A DNA stretch of 64,000 bases from contig NZ_JAQOSO010000055.1 in NCBI RefSeq assembly GCF_030068505.1, forward strand, positions 109,912-173,911, in the 5' to 3' direction. Below the pieces are notes generated by a model. The model saw only the letters and a program-made list of their open reading frames with translations, did not search any database and was not told the origin of the DNA. The position numbers were made by a program, and so were the translations under genes. The stretch comes from Roseofilum capinflatum BLCC-M114. GTDB taxonomy: Bacteria > Cyanobacteriota > Cyanobacteriia > Cyanobacteriales > Desertifilaceae. Shown here piece after piece: positions 36,501 through 45,757 of this stretch (its first letter is position 1; each line of letters starts with the position of its first letter).

Positions 36501-39500
36501 GATGATATCACCTTAGACAGTAACGGCGGATTCATCAACTTAGACAATACCATCAATGGCAATCAAACCTTAATCCTCAACTCAGGAGGCGCAACCTTTA
36601 CCAGTCCTGTCGGCAACACAACCCCCTTAAATAACTTAACCGTTACCGGAGCCACTCAACTCAATGCAAACATTACCACCACAGACACCCAAACCTATAA
36701 TAATGCCGTTCAATTAAACGATAATCTCACCCTCAACAGCACCAATAACATTACCTTTGGGCAAACCTTGGATGGCGCTCAAGATTTAACCCTTAATAGT
36801 GACAGTATTACCTTTTCCGACGCGGTGGGGAGTGTTGACCCCTTAAATCGTTTAAACGTTAATGGAAATACAAGACTCAATAACAATATTACCACCACAA
36901 CAGATCAAACCTATACGGGTTCTGTGCAATTGGATAACTCAGTTATTTTAGAGAGTGGTAACGGTAACATCAGCTTTGCCAATACAGTAGATGGCGCTCA
37001 CACCTTAACCGTTAATAGTGATAATATTACCTTTGCGGATGCAGTCGGGAGTATTGACCCCTTAAATCAATTAACCGTTAATGGAACCACAGCCCTAAAT
37101 GGCGATATTACCACAACTGGAGGGCAAACCTATAATGGATTCGTGCAACTGAATAACTCCGTTACTTTAGACAGTGGTGGCGCTAATATAGCTTTTTCTA
37201 ATCCCATTTCAGGAACCGAAGATTTAACCGTCAATGCAGGAGAAATTATCTTTTCTGATGCAGTGGGAAGTCCTAACCCATTAACCGGTTTAACCGTGAA
37301 TGGAAATACCACCCTGAATGGCAATGTCACCACAACCGGAGGGCAAACCTATAATGGGTCTGTGCAAGTCAATGACAACTTAATCTTAGAAAGTGGCAAT
37401 GGGGATATTACCTTTGGGCAAACCCTGGATGGAACGCAAGATTTTAAGGTAGATGCAGGCACAGGAAATATTACCTTTAATGGAAAAGTTGGCAGCACCA
37501 ATCCCTTAGCTAATTTTACGATTGATAGTACAGGATTGACTCAGATTAATGATACCGTCAATGCTGGTCAAATCAGGACAAATGCAGGGGGAACGACTGA
37601 AATTAATGCAGATATCACCACGACAGGAGAGCAGAGCTATAATGATGCAGTAATTTTAGGTAGTAGCGTTACCTTTACCACAAATAATGGTAACCTGACT
37701 TTTGATAATACCGTTGATGGGACAACAGCAGGGGGAGAAAACTTAACGGTACAAACCGGTACAGGAGACCTACAATTCTTTGGTGCAGTGGGTAATTCTG
37801 TTCCCCTTGGCGATATTACTTTGGTTGCCGATGACATGAGTTTTGAGGGTTCCCTGGCTGGTACTGGAAATCTAACCATAGAACCGTTCACTAATAGCCA
37901 AAATATTCGACTGGGAGGAATAGATAATAATGACTCCAATACTTTAGAAATCAGCAGTGAAGATATTCAAAACTGGCAAAATGGGTTTCAGGCGATCGCC
38001 ATTGGACGCAATACCTTATCAGGAACAGTGGTGACTGAGGGCAGTTTAACATTTCAAGATCCCGTTACCGTTCTCACTGGATCGAGTCTAACAGTAAATG
38101 GCACGCTTACAGGAAACGATAATGCCTCCATTACCTTAAATGCAGCTCAAATCAACTTGAATGCCGATATTACCACGGCCAATAACGATATTAACCTCAA
38201 TGGTGCTATTAATCTCGGTGCAGATGCGCTGCTGAGTACGGGAACAGGAGAGGGTAACCTCAATATTGGCGGCACAATTGATGGCAATGCTGGACTCACT
38301 TTAGAATCAGGTACGGGAGAGATTAGCCTCAATGGTAATCTAGGGGAAACTAATCCCTTAAATCGTTTAAATATTCAAGGGCAGGTTACCACCGGGGGCA
38401 ATGGGTTATCCATTACGACGATTAATGACGTGACTACGGGAGATATTAGTACCAGTGGTCAGCCTCTGAGTTTAACCAGTAACCAAGGCAATATTCAAAC
38501 GGGAGATTTGGATACATCAGCCACGGGAAGCGGTGGCAGTCTCACTCTAACCAGTCCCACGGGTAGCATCACTACGGGAAATCTCACTTCTGCGGGAGAT
38601 ACAGCCGGAGGTGATATTAATGTCCAAGCGCAAGTTTCAATTACGACCGGTGATATTGACTCCAGCGCCACTACAGGAGATGGAGGTTCCGTATTTCTTG
38701 ACCCCATTGGTAATGTGCAAGTCGGTTTTATTAATGCTCAGGGAGGAACCGCAGGCACGGGGGGCAATGTGTTTGCCGAATCTACAGGAGCATTTTTCCA
38801 GGCTAGGGGAACGTTTATAGACCAAAATGGCCAGAATGCCAGCATCTCCACTGCTGGAGGACTGGGTGGGGGAACGATTGAAATTCGGCATCAGGGAGGG
38901 ACATTGAATGCACCGATACAGCCGTTTGTCGTCGGAAATGGTGGGGTGAATGGGACTCAAGGGGTGATTACGACGGGAGCGTTTACTTTATCGAATCAAG
39001 AGTTTGCCGATTCGTTTACCTTGGGAACTATCCAAATTGTGACCGATGATGGGTTAACCCCGACAACGGTTACACCGATTAATACTGCTCTAACATCACC
39101 CATTGAAGAGCCAACGGTAGAGACAAATGTACCGATAACGATACCGGTTACTCCTCCTGTACCCACTGCACCGGTTGCTATTCCTTTAATTCCCACAGAG
39201 AGTCCTTCTATCTCGGAGTTTCCTACCTCTGCACCCTCTAATTCTGGGGGAGGGAGTGGAAATGGTAGTGGTAGTGGTAATGGTGGCGCTGTTCCTGTTG
39301 TTCCTTCGGTGTTTCCAGGGGTTGGAGTGCCAATATCGGGAGAGGGGAGTTCAGACAATGGTGTGGGGAGTGCGGTGAATGCGGTGCTGCTGGGACGGGA
39401 GCATGGGGCGCAACCTCTTTTGCTCTCTGCCGATGAGGTGAATTTAGATGAAACGATCGCCGCTTTGGAAGCTCAATTTACCCGCGAATATGAGGTGTAT

Positions 39501-40739
39501 TTGGGTTTGGAGAATAATACCCGAATTTTGCAGTTGCGGGAAATTCAGAGTTGGTTAGAGGAAGCCAGTCAAGCGCCTGTAAAAACCGGATTGATTTATG
39601 TGGTGTTTGGTCGTCGGCAGTTGGAAGAGAATGCGGCGCTGGTATGTCCGGTTCCCACTGCTGTAGAGGTAGAAGGGGTCGAGCCACCCCCCGCTTGTCT
39701 CCCCCATCCAGAGGATGCGTTGCACTTGATTTTGGTGACAGCGAATGAGGAACCGATACAAGTGGATTTTCCCCAGGTGAAGCGGGAGGAGGTGATGGCG
39801 CTGGTGAATGAGTTGCGTCAGGAGGTGACGAATCAGTTTAAGTTGCGAACGACGAGTTATTTACCACCAGCACAGGCGTTGCATGAATTGCTGATTGAGC
39901 CGTTAGAAGGGACGTTGGAGGAGCAGGGAATTGAGACGTTGGTGATGATTCCGGATGCGGGACTGAGGTCTTTACCGATCGCGGTTTTGCATGATGGGGA
40001 GCAGTTTTTGATGGAGAAGTATAGTTTGGGGTTGATTCCCAGTTTTAGTCTGACGTTGCCGGAGTATCGGAATTTGCAGGGGGTGGAGGTTTTGGCTATG
40101 GGGGCTTCGGAGTTTGAGGAGATGCCGCCTTTACCGGCGGTTCCGGTGGAGTTGCGAGAAATTGGTGGGGAGGATGCGTTTCTGAATGAGGGGTTTACGG
40201 TAGAGAATTTGCGGACAGAGCATCAGACGGGAGAGTTTCCGATTATTCATTTAGCCACTCATGCGGATTTCCAAGAGGGCGCTCCAGACAATTCGTTTAT
40301 TCAGTTGTGGGAGTCGCAGATTCAACTGCCGGAGATGAGGGGGTTAGAGTGGGGGAATCCTCCTGTAGATTTGTTGACGTTGAGTGCTTGCCGCACGGCG
40401 TTGGGGAGTCAGGAGGCGGAGTTGGGGTTTGCAGGGTTGGCGGTGATGTCTGGGGCGAAATCGGCGCTGGCGAGTCTTTGGTACAGTAGCGATGTGGGGA
40501 CGTTGGCGCTGATGAGTAAGTTTTATGACCAGTTGGAGTCTGCGCCGACTCGTGCGGAGGCTCTGCGGCGGGCGCAGTTGGCAATGTTGGAGGGTGAGGT
40601 GAGTTTGGATGGGGGACAGTTGCGAGGAACGAGGGGAGAAGGAGGGATTCCTTTGCCAAAGAATTTGGATCAGGGGAGTGTGTCTTTTTCTCATCCGTAT
40701 TATTGGGGGGCGTTTACGATGATTGGTACGCCTTGGTAG
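33570..40739 (+). CDS. giant FHA-type two-partner-secretion protein with C-terminal CHAT protease
   Basis: The 2389-residue protein has a signal peptide (1-~20, ending TYAQ), a filamentous-haemagglutinin TPS domain (~25-160; NLYLMNPAGIIFGPNAQ) and a very long beta-helix region. Near residues ~1000-1400 that region contains four to five clear ~75-residue repeats (GGQTYNGSVQ ... NITFADAVGS). A Pro/Thr/Gly/Ser linker (~1840-1945) and a CHAT caspase-like domain (~2110-2385) follow. The catalytic pair is H2231 (HLATHADF) and C2274 (LSACRTALG), both intact. It is predicted to be exported through an Omp85-type TpsB pore and to expose a protease outside the cell. No TpsB gene lies nearby. Substrate unknown. 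Confidence 0.88.
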   Translation: MWKSITAFCVFLSYAVPTYAQPSITPAQDATGTQVIPNGTQYQITGGTQAGSNLFHSFQQLGLNPGEVANFIAQPHIQNILGRVVGGEASLINGLIQVAGGNANLYLMNPAGIIFGPNAQLNVPADFTATTATAIGFGNNTWFNAQGENNYANLIGIPSEFQFPYTNPGTIINEGNLTVNPQQHLTLLGGTTINLGTLEAPGGKITIAAIPGEQVVRISQEGHLLTLDLPLSETPTTPETPIQPPSLPQLITGGFLSHANQMTVNSQGQVELTGSGITLPPSSGLNITSGTLDVSGNQGGEMQILGQQIGVIDANINASGINGGGEIFVGGDIQGQGILPNASRTFISPNSQLSADALEAGDGGQIIIFAEETARIYGTLSARGGQHSGNGGFIETSGLQSLDLTQTPDTSAPFGEGGTWLIDPYNVEIVAGNGNTNINTSAPFTPTGSTAQLGVDLITTALSNSSNVEITTVGTGGLENGDITLSTDLDFNSIGTSTLTLNAAGNIDIQGQIFDSNTSSGGDRLNLNFTASDGSVYINQPISTQSGSITLTGISNITLDSGILINAPVNSGGGTINLDGTSLAGGNGINLQGTLDSQGGNITLNAATIGGFISLNSTASISAGTGDIQIITDSPYITQPISGTGNLTLQPQSPGLDIEIGGDNFGYLTFLNHDEINLFQDGFNSITLESPAGNLDVLPITGFGITANFKDPVILNAAGDLRVQGLIETNGNPLNFDIGGLFTLSQNQLITGNLDITASDINMDCCQINSSSGSNINLRPQNPNATIFLGQDIPGQFSLNEVEMSQNIDTTGTVTIENTGTISIAALDLNNSGNPAPPRQYTLVLKGETLEFFNALTLSPNQTGEFIATGSILDSSPVNSAIFGGRVLLDANAIGTETDPLYIKGSQLAAITRSGNLFLDTGDILINPPQNTVSTVSGITGIQSAGQLNIQGSQLLNLDDNLTSNGAMTLAPPLNLVDDITLDSNGGFINLDNTINGNQTLILNSGGATFTSPVGNTTPLNNLTVTGATQLNANITTTDTQTYNNAVQLNDNLTLNSTNNITFGQTLDGAQDLTLNSDSITFSDAVGSVDPLNRLNVNGNTRLNNNITTTTDQTYTGSVQLDNSVILESGNGNISFANTVDGAHTLTVNSDNITFADAVGSIDPLNQLTVNGTTALNGDITTTGGQTYNGFVQLNNSVTLDSGGANIAFSNPISGTEDLTVNAGEIIFSDAVGSPNPLTGLTVNGNTTLNGNVTTTGGQTYNGSVQVNDNLILESGNGDITFGQTLDGTQDFKVDAGTGNITFNGKVGSTNPLANFTIDSTGLTQINDTVNAGQIRTNAGGTTEINADITTTGEQSYNDAVILGSSVTFTTNNGNLTFDNTVDGTTAGGENLTVQTGTGDLQFFGAVGNSVPLGDITLVADDMSFEGSLAGTGNLTIEPFTNSQNIRLGGIDNNDSNTLEISSEDIQNWQNGFQAIAIGRNTLSGTVVTEGSLTFQDPVTVLTGSSLTVNGTLTGNDNASITLNAAQINLNADITTANNDINLNGAINLGADALLSTGTGEGNLNIGGTIDGNAGLTLESGTGEISLNGNLGETNPLNRLNIQGQVTTGGNGLSITTINDVTTGDISTSGQPLSLTSNQGNIQTGDLDTSATGSGGSLTLTSPTGSITTGNLTSAGDTAGGDINVQAQVSITTGDIDSSATTGDGGSVFLDPIGNVQVGFINAQGGTAGTGGNVFAESTGAFFQARGTFIDQNGQNASISTAGGLGGGTIEIRHQGGTLNAPIQPFVVGNGGVNGTQGVITTGAFTLSNQEFADSFTLGTIQIVTDDGLTPTTVTPINTALTSPIEEPTVETNVPITIPVTPPVPTAPVAIPLIPTESPSISEFPTSAPSNSGGGSGNGSGSGNGGAVPVVPSVFPGVGVPISGEGSSDNGVGSAVNAVLLGREHGAQPLLLSADEVNLDETIAALEAQFTREYEVYLGLENNTRILQLREIQSWLEEASQAPVKTGLIYVVFGRRQLEENAALVCPVPTAVEVEGVEPPPACLPHPEDALHLILVTANEEPIQVDFPQVKREEVMALVNELRQEVTNQFKLRTTSYLPPAQALHELLIEPLEGTLEEQGIETLVMIPDAGLRSLPIAVLHDGEQFLMEKYSLGLIPSFSLTLPEYRNLQGVEVLAMGASEFEEMPPLPAVPVELREIGGEDAFLNEGFTVENLRTEHQTGEFPIIHLATHADFQEGAPDNSFIQLWESQIQLPEMRGLEWGNPPVDLLTLSACRTALGSQEAELGFAGLAVMSGAKSALASLWYSSDVGTLALMSKFYDQLESAPTRAEALRRAQLAMLEGEVSLDGGQLRGTRGEGGIPLPKNLDQGSVSFSHPYYWGAFTMIGTPW

Positions 40740-40749
40740 GTGGAAGGAT

Positions 40750-40815
40750 GTAATGAGTAATGAGTAATGGGTACTTTTAAGAGAACCTATTACCCATTAC
40801 CTGTTACCTATTACC
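40750..40815. terminator. imperfect long hairpin between convergent genes
   Basis: The left arm TAATGAGTAATGAGTAATGG (from 40752) pairs imperfectly with ACCCATTACC...CCTATTAC on the right (to 40815). It lies between the convergent FHA-CHAT and phosphoesterase genes. The arms are made of the seven-base ATTACCC-type repeat. It is a plausible bidirectional terminator, but no long T-run is present. Confidence 0.4.
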
Positions 40816-40830
40816 GCGCGAAGCGCCCTT

Positions 40831-41733
40831 TCAGGAGATGGGGACAACTCCTCGATCGAAAACCTGGTAATTTGTGCCGATACCTTGGATCGTTAGGCGA
40901 TCGCCATAAACTTCATAGGCAGCAAAACTCAGACGAGAGGCAGAATAGGCTGTCCAGTCTGAATGACCCACATCTCGTACCCCTGCCCCTGCTCCACAAA
41001 TGAGGTAGGTTGTACCATTAATGGCGTGGGTGCGTTCATAGACATGATCGTGGCCATTGATATACAGTTGTACTCCGTATTTCTGAAATAAGGGGGTAAG
41101 GATAGGAATCAATTTATTGTTTAAGCCATAGTGGGCAGAAGAATAGATTTGGTGATGGCCAAACACAATTTTCCAGGGCGCGTCTGATTGTTTTAAACCT
41201 TGTTCTAACCAAGCCAGTTGGTTGGCCCAGTCTGCATTAGAATTGGTATCTAAGGCCCAAAATTGCACCGCTTTCTGACGGAAGCTATAGTAACGTTTGC
41301 CTCCCATGTTAAAGAGAGGATATTGGGTTTGAGGCACACCATTATCCGTGCGAATATCGTGGTTTCCCAAACAGGCGTAAAAGGGAATGCCTTGTTGAAG
41401 CAAGGGGCGATAGGGGTCTTCAAAAACGGCTTGAATTTTTTCTATTTCACCCTCGTTGTAAATATTATCTCCGGCTAGAATAACTAATTCACAGGGAAAG
41501 CGTTGAGCATACTGGGTCATGGCTGAGGCCACTGCATATTGACCCTGGGCCCCGGTTCCCGTATCTGCTACGGAGATAAATCGCAGCAGGGGGGAATCAG
41601 GGGTGAGAGGATTTTGGGCGATCGCCTTTTCTAAGGGAGGTTGAGAGCGATTCGATACAGTCACTTTACTGATTGCCCAGCCTAGGGTCACTCCGGCTCC
41701 CCAACCCAGGAGTTTACGACGTTTGATATTCAT
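40831..41733 (-). CDS. secreted purple-acid-phosphatase-like metallophosphoesterase
   Basis: The 300-residue exported enzyme has a twin-arginine-like leader (KRRKLLGWGAGVTLGWAIS, residues ~4-22). The calcineurin-like metal motifs follow in order: D-x-G (VADTGTG), GDNIYNEG, GNHD, GHH and NGHDHVYER. They match tartrate-resistant/purple-acid phosphatases acting on phosphate monoesters in the periplasm. The start codon lies inside the last codons of hicA (20-bp overlap, another frame), so the phosphatase is translationally coupled to a toxin-antitoxin pair, which is odd for an export enzyme. Confidence 0.87.
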   Translation of the reverse strand: MNIKRRKLLGWGAGVTLGWAISKVTVSNRSQPPLEKAIAQNPLTPDSPLLRFISVADTGTGAQGQYAVASAMTQYAQRFPCELVILAGDNIYNEGEIEKIQAVFEDPYRPLLQQGIPFYACLGNHDIRTDNGVPQTQYPLFNMGGKRYYSFRQKAVQFWALDTNSNADWANQLAWLEQGLKQSDAPWKIVFGHHQIYSSAHYGLNNKLIPILTPLFQKYGVQLYINGHDHVYERTHAINGTTYLICGAGAGVRDVGHSDWTAYSASRLSFAAYEVYGDRLTIQGIGTNYQVFDRGVVPIS

Positions 41734-41959
41734 TCGGGTTTAGCTTCATCTCTTCAACAGTAATTTGTGCTTGTCTGAGAATACCACTTAACGTCCCAAC
41801 TTTTAACTCTTTATGCAAGGGAACGACACAACCAATTGTTCCTTCGTCAGTTATCTGTTTCATAACAACATGACTCCCCGTTTGACGAACAATTTCAAAA
41901 TCTAAACGCTCAAGCGCCCGAATTGCTTCTCTGCTAGAAATTCGTGGTAACTTAGGCAT
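41714..41959 (-). CDS. hicA: HicA-type mRNA interferase toxin
   Basis: The 81-residue small toxin of the HicA/YcfA family has a double-stranded RNA-binding-like fold. The catalytic His is in RQTGSHVVMKQ and the VVPLHKELKVGTLSGILRQA block is typical of the family. It would cleave mRNA when free. The ATG at 41959 lies within the end of hicB (8-bp overlap); a TTG at 41971 is less likely. Its 3' end overlaps the phosphoesterase start. The order antitoxin-toxin is the less usual one for HicAB. Confidence 0.9.
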   Translation of the reverse strand: MPKLPRISSREAIRALERLDFEIVRQTGSHVVMKQITDEGTIGCVVPLHKELKVGTLSGILRQAQITVEEMKLNPNEYQTS

Positions 41960-42164
41960 AGTTAACCTCAATGGTAGTCACAAATCGAGGCGAAGTTTCT
42001 GGGAGGGGAAATTCTTCTAAATAGAGTTGTGTGGCTTGTTTTAAACCGGCGATCGCCTGTTCTATGGTTTCTCCTTGATCCACTGTACCCACTTCTGGAC
42101 ATTCGGCAATATAAAGATCCTCTTCTTTATACACAATTACAGTCAAGTGACAACTCTTAATCAA
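41952..42164 (-). CDS. hicB: HicB-type antitoxin
   Basis: The 70-residue short HicB-like protein has the partial RNase-H fold: VIVYKEEDLYIAECPEVGTVDQGETIEQAI is the family core. There is no C-terminal DNA-binding domain, so autoregulation would depend on another factor. It overlaps hicA by 8 bp and begins 3 bp after the Abi-like gene, so the three are read as one unit. Confidence 0.88.
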   Translation of the reverse strand: MIKSCHLTVIVYKEEDLYIAECPEVGTVDQGETIEQAIAGLKQATQLYLEEFPLPETSPRFVTTIEVNYA

Positions 42165-42167
42165 ATT

Positions 42168-42860
42168 TTACTTCTTCAGCTTTGCAATTATATAGATAAT
42201 TGCAATAGCACAAAAATCTAGAAAAAACTCTGCTTCATCCTTAGATAGATTCTCAATTGAGGTTCCACCATGTCTTATGCCATTTTTGTTACTAGCGATC
42301 CCATAAGCCTGTGAGACTAATTTGGCAATATCAGCATCTAGGTTATCTGATTTGATCAAATAACCTAGAGTTTTTCTCGGTTCGTTTAAAAGAATCTTTA
42401 AGCACGATTCAATGGAATTTATCGCTTCTTTGATTGCATTTTCATAGTCAGGATTAGCTGAGTAAATAAAGTTTTTTGCTTTCTGCCATTGTATTCGCAC
42501 GGGATCTAATTCATCTTTAAGTAAATTATTTGCTTTTTTCCAGTGCCTTGAACGGCTTGAGCGTCGTTCTAGCTCATCTGTTTTGAGTAAAATATCAGCA
42601 TATAAGTCCTCGACATAGGCTCTTCTTTCTGCATAGGTGTTTAAATTTTTTCTGCAATACACCCAAAACGCTTCGAGGGATTTATATGGATTTGGGTTTT
42701 CCCAGTTTAAGTCTTTCAGTTCAGACCAGATTTCAGAATAAAATTTTTTATAACCATCAGGTTGTCCATCCTTACGTTCATCTGTAACATACTGAATCAT
42801 CAATAACTTGAGCAAATCAATCTTGCGTCTTAAGGATTCTGTGAATTGTTTATTGATCAT
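42168..42860 (-). CDS. AbiJ/Abi_C-like abortive-infection candidate
   Basis: The 230-residue, lysine-rich helical protein does not closely match a family I can name with certainty. The C-terminal ~90 residues (ENAIKEAINSIESCLKILL onward to SNKNGIRHGG and the final hydrophobic helix) have the plan of the abortive-infection C-terminal domain, where an RNK-x-G-x-x-HG motif is conserved; here NKNGIRHGG. The N-terminus resembles AbiJ-type helical regions only weakly. It is AT-rich and lacks HIP1 sites. It is the first gene in an operon with hicB and hicA (3-bp gap), supporting a defence role by association. Confidence 0.55.
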   Translation of the reverse strand: MINKQFTESLRRKIDLLKLLMIQYVTDERKDGQPDGYKKFYSEIWSELKDLNWENPNPYKSLEAFWVYCRKNLNTYAERRAYVEDLYADILLKTDELERRSSRSRHWKKANNLLKDELDPVRIQWQKAKNFIYSANPDYENAIKEAINSIESCLKILLNEPRKTLGYLIKSDNLDADIAKLVSQAYGIASNKNGIRHGGTSIENLSKDEAEFFLDFCAIAIIYIIAKLKK

Positions 42861-43019
42861 TAATGAAGTTATCCTACCTGTGTTCTAGATTACTCAATTA
42901 AAATTATAGTCTTAACCCTAAGCAGTAACCCGATCGCCTCTTCTCTCCTGCTGTTCTCCTGCTGTACCCTTGCCCTTTTGCCCTAAAATCAGAAAGGCGC
43001 TCTCTGTTGCGAATCGATC

Positions 43020-45335
43020 ATGGCTGCACCTTCTGACTGTCCGTTTTCCCCCCAAGATATTGCCTCTGAAGGCTTGAAACCCTCGGAATATGAGGAAATT
43101 GTCCAACGCCTCGGTAGACACCCCAATAAGGCAGAATTAGGCATGTTTGGGGTGATGTGGTCGGAGCATTGTTGCTACAAAAACTCCCGGCCCCTCCTGA
43201 GTCAGTTTCCGACAACAGGCGATCGCATCCTGGTCGGCCCTGGAGAGAATGCGGGAGTGGTGGATCTCGGTGAAGGTCTGCGGTTAGCGTTTAAGATTGA
43301 GTCCCATAATCATCCGTCGGCGATCGAACCCTTCCAAGGCGCTGCCACCGGAGTCGGTGGTATCCTTCGCGACATCTTTACCATGGGCGCTCGCCCCATT
43401 GCCGTCCTCAACTCCCTGCGCTTCGGTTCCCTGGAAGATAGCCGCACCCGTCGCATTTTTACCGGGGTTGTGGATGGTATTGCCCATTATGGGAATAGTG
43501 TAGGCGTGCCCACCGTGGGCGGTGAGGTCTATTTTGACCCCGCCTATACCGGCAATCCCTTAGTCAATGTTATGGCTCTGGGATTGATGGAAACCCCAGA
43601 AATTGTCAAATCTGGAGCCTCTGGCACGGGTAACCCAGTTCTTTATGTGGGTTCGACTACCGGGCGCGATGGCATGGGGGGAGCGAGTTTTGCTAGTGCC
43701 GAACTGAGCGACAGCTCCATGGACGATCGCCCCGCAGTGCAAGTCGGCGATCCCTTCCTGGAAAAATCCCTGATTGAAGCCTGTCTCGAAGCCTTCAAAA
43801 CCGGGGCAGTGGTGGCTGCTCAGGACATGGGAGCCGCCGGAATTACCTGCTCGACCTCAGAAATGGCGGCGAAAGGCGGGGTCGGCATTGAGCTGGATCT
43901 GGACAAAATTCCGGTGCGCGAAACCGGCATGGTTCCCTACGAGTATTTACTGTCGGAATCCCAAGAGCGGATGTTATTTGTGGCGTACAAGGGTCGGGAG
44001 CAGGAACTAATCGACATTTTCCATCGCTGGGGACTGCAAGCGGTGGTTGCCGGAGAAGTGATTGATGATCCCATTGTGCGGATTCTCTTCCAAGGACAAA
44101 CGGCTGCGGAAATTACGGCTACGGCACTCTCGGATAATACCCCCATTTACCACCATGAACTGATGGCCGAGCCGCCGGAATATGCCCAAACTGCCTGGCA
44201 ATGGACGGAGGCAGAACTGCCCCCCTGTAAGGCTGAGGGGATTGAAATTGGGGGCGAGTTCAAGTCCTGGAAAGACTGCCTGCTGGATCTTTTAGATACA
44301 CCCACGATCGCCTCGAAGCAATGGGTCTATCGCCAATATGACCATCAGGTACAGAATAACACGGTGGTTTTTCCCGGTGGCGCGGATGCCTCGATTATCC
44401 GCTTGCGTCCGGTGAATGACAGCGTGGAACCTCAACCGTTGCCTGCTGTGCAGTCGGGGGTGGCTGCAACGGTGGATTGTAATTCCCGCTACGTCTATCT
44501 CAACCCCTACGAAGGGGCGAAAGCGGTGGTGGCAGAAGCGGCGCGAAATCTGAGCTGTGTGGGGGCAGAACCCATTGCTGTGACCGATAATCTGAATTTT
44601 GGCTCCCCGGAAAAAGCGATCGGCTATTGGCAACTCGCCGAAGCCTGTCGGGGACTCTCGGAAGCGTGCGGGGAGTTCTCCACTCCCGTCACTGGGGGGA
44701 ATGTGTCTCTGTATAATGAAACTCTTGATAGTTCGGGAAATCCCCAGCCCATTTATCCGACTCCTGTGGTGGGAATGGTGGGGTTAGTGCCCGATTTATC
44801 GAGGATTTGCGGCCAAGGATGGCGTAAAATTGGCGATCGCATCTACCTGTTGGGTTCCGGTGCAAATCTGACCTTGGGCGCGTCCGAATATCTCGCCAGT
44901 TTGCACCACACCGTCGCCGGACAACCGCCAACCGTGGATTTTGACTTGGAACGTCGGGTGCAAGCCGCCTGTCGCCACGGCATTCGTCAGGGATGGCTCA
45001 ACTCAGCCCATGATTGCGCGGAAGGCGGGTTAGCGGTTGCCCTGGCAGAATCCTGCATTGCGGGAGGCTTAGGAGCGCAGATTGAGTTTCCCTCTGGCGA
45101 GCAACGCCCGGATCTGAGTTGGTTTGGGGAAGGATTAGCCCGAATTGTGGTCTCGGTTGCGCCAGAATTTGTAGAAGCTTGGGAAGCCTATCTTCAGGAG
45201 AAACTGCCCCATCAATGGCAGGCTATGGGCACAGTGCAAGGAGAGAGTCTGGAGATTAAGGGCATTTTAGCAGCTACGATCGCAGAAATGGGCGATCGCC
45301 ACCAACAAGCCATCCCCCGCCGTCTCCACGTTTAG
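43020..45335 (+). CDS. purL: phosphoribosylformylglycinamidine synthase subunit PurL
   Basis: The large subunit of small-type FGAM synthase in purine synthesis, converting FGAR plus ammonia and ATP to FGAM, with PurQ and PurS encoded elsewhere. The 771-residue product is full length. The signature blocks [24 protein letters not shown], the [12 protein letters not shown] segment and the second ATP-binding half ([24 protein letters not shown]) are all present. It is transcribed alone and precedes a dead IS110 remnant. Confidence 0.96.
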   Translation: MAAPSDCPFSPQDIASEGLKPSEYEEIVQRLGRHPNKAELGMFGVMWSEHCCYKNSRPLLSQFPTTGDRILVGPGENAGVVDLGEGLRLAFKIESHNHPSAIEPFQGAATGVGGILRDIFTMGARPIAVLNSLRFGSLEDSRTRRIFTGVVDGIAHYGNSVGVPTVGGEVYFDPAYTGNPLVNVMALGLMETPEIVKSGASGTGNPVLYVGSTTGRDGMGGASFASAELSDSSMDDRPAVQVGDPFLEKSLIEACLEAFKTGAVVAAQDMGAAGITCSTSEMAAKGGVGIELDLDKIPVRETGMVPYEYLLSESQERMLFVAYKGREQELIDIFHRWGLQAVVAGEVIDDPIVRILFQGQTAAEITATALSDNTPIYHHELMAEPPEYAQTAWQWTEAELPPCKAEGIEIGGEFKSWKDCLLDLLDTPTIASKQWVYRQYDHQVQNNTVVFPGGADASIIRLRPVNDSVEPQPLPAVQSGVAATVDCNSRYVYLNPYEGAKAVVAEAARNLSCVGAEPIAVTDNLNFGSPEKAIGYWQLAEACRGLSEACGEFSTPVTGGNVSLYNETLDSSGNPQPIYPTPVVGMVGLVPDLSRICGQGWRKIGDRIYLLGSGANLTLGASEYLASLHHTVAGQPPTVDFDLERRVQAACRHGIRQGWLNSAHDCAEGGLAVALAESCIAGGLGAQIEFPSGEQRPDLSWFGEGLARIVVSVAPEFVEAWEAYLQEKLPHQWQAMGTVQGESLEIKGILAATIAEMGDRHQQAIPRRLHV

Positions 45336-45427
45336 CCAATTCCCTCCTGCAATGATCCCCCGTAGATACTGTCTTGGATGTCAAGGGGAGGCGATCGGGA
45401 CGGCGCTCGGAGCGGCGATCGTGTAAT

Positions 45428-45757
45428 TGGGGTCAAAAGGCTTTTGGGACTTCAGCAAGGCAAAGGCCAAATGAAGAAGTTTACGCATGACGGCCCCAAT
45501 CAATAGCTCCTGTTGTTTTCCCAGGTGGGGATGGCGCTGAAAATGGTCTCGAATCAGTTCTTGCACTTGTTGTTTTTGCTGCTCTATACCCTACTGTTGT
45601 CCCACCAGGAATTGGGCCAGTGCTTCTCCATAGGTACTGGTGGCTTCCATGCAAGCATGGAGGTTAGATACTTCTTTACCTTGAAGCCAAGCGAGTAACT
45701 TCTCGAAGCCTTCACTATCATTACTAAACTTTCTTGGTTTACTGTCGAGTTTTTAGA
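45428..45757 (-). pseudogene. IS110-family transposase remnant (internally deleted)
   Basis: The minus-strand translation reads an IS110-type N-terminal piece (KPRKFSNDSEGFEKLLAWL then HACMEATSTYGEALAQFL), then an in-frame TAG at 45591-45593. It continues directly with the family's C-terminal end (LIGAVMRKLLHLAFALLKSQKPFDPNY). About 200 or more central residues, including most of the DEDD catalytic part and the serine domain, are gone. It cannot encode an active recombinase. The rest of the 772-bp gap between purL and the HEAT gene (45336-46107) shows no other gene. Confidence 0.85.

Noticed and set aside
33570-40739. FHA-CHAT protein as an intracellular defence effector
   Set aside because: The signal peptide and TPS domain point to export; no defence genes such as gasdermin or a sensor are adjacent.
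45513-45698. Plus-strand ORF over the IS110 remnant
   Set aside because: The opposite strand clearly encodes transposase segments, so the plus-strand frame is a shadow.
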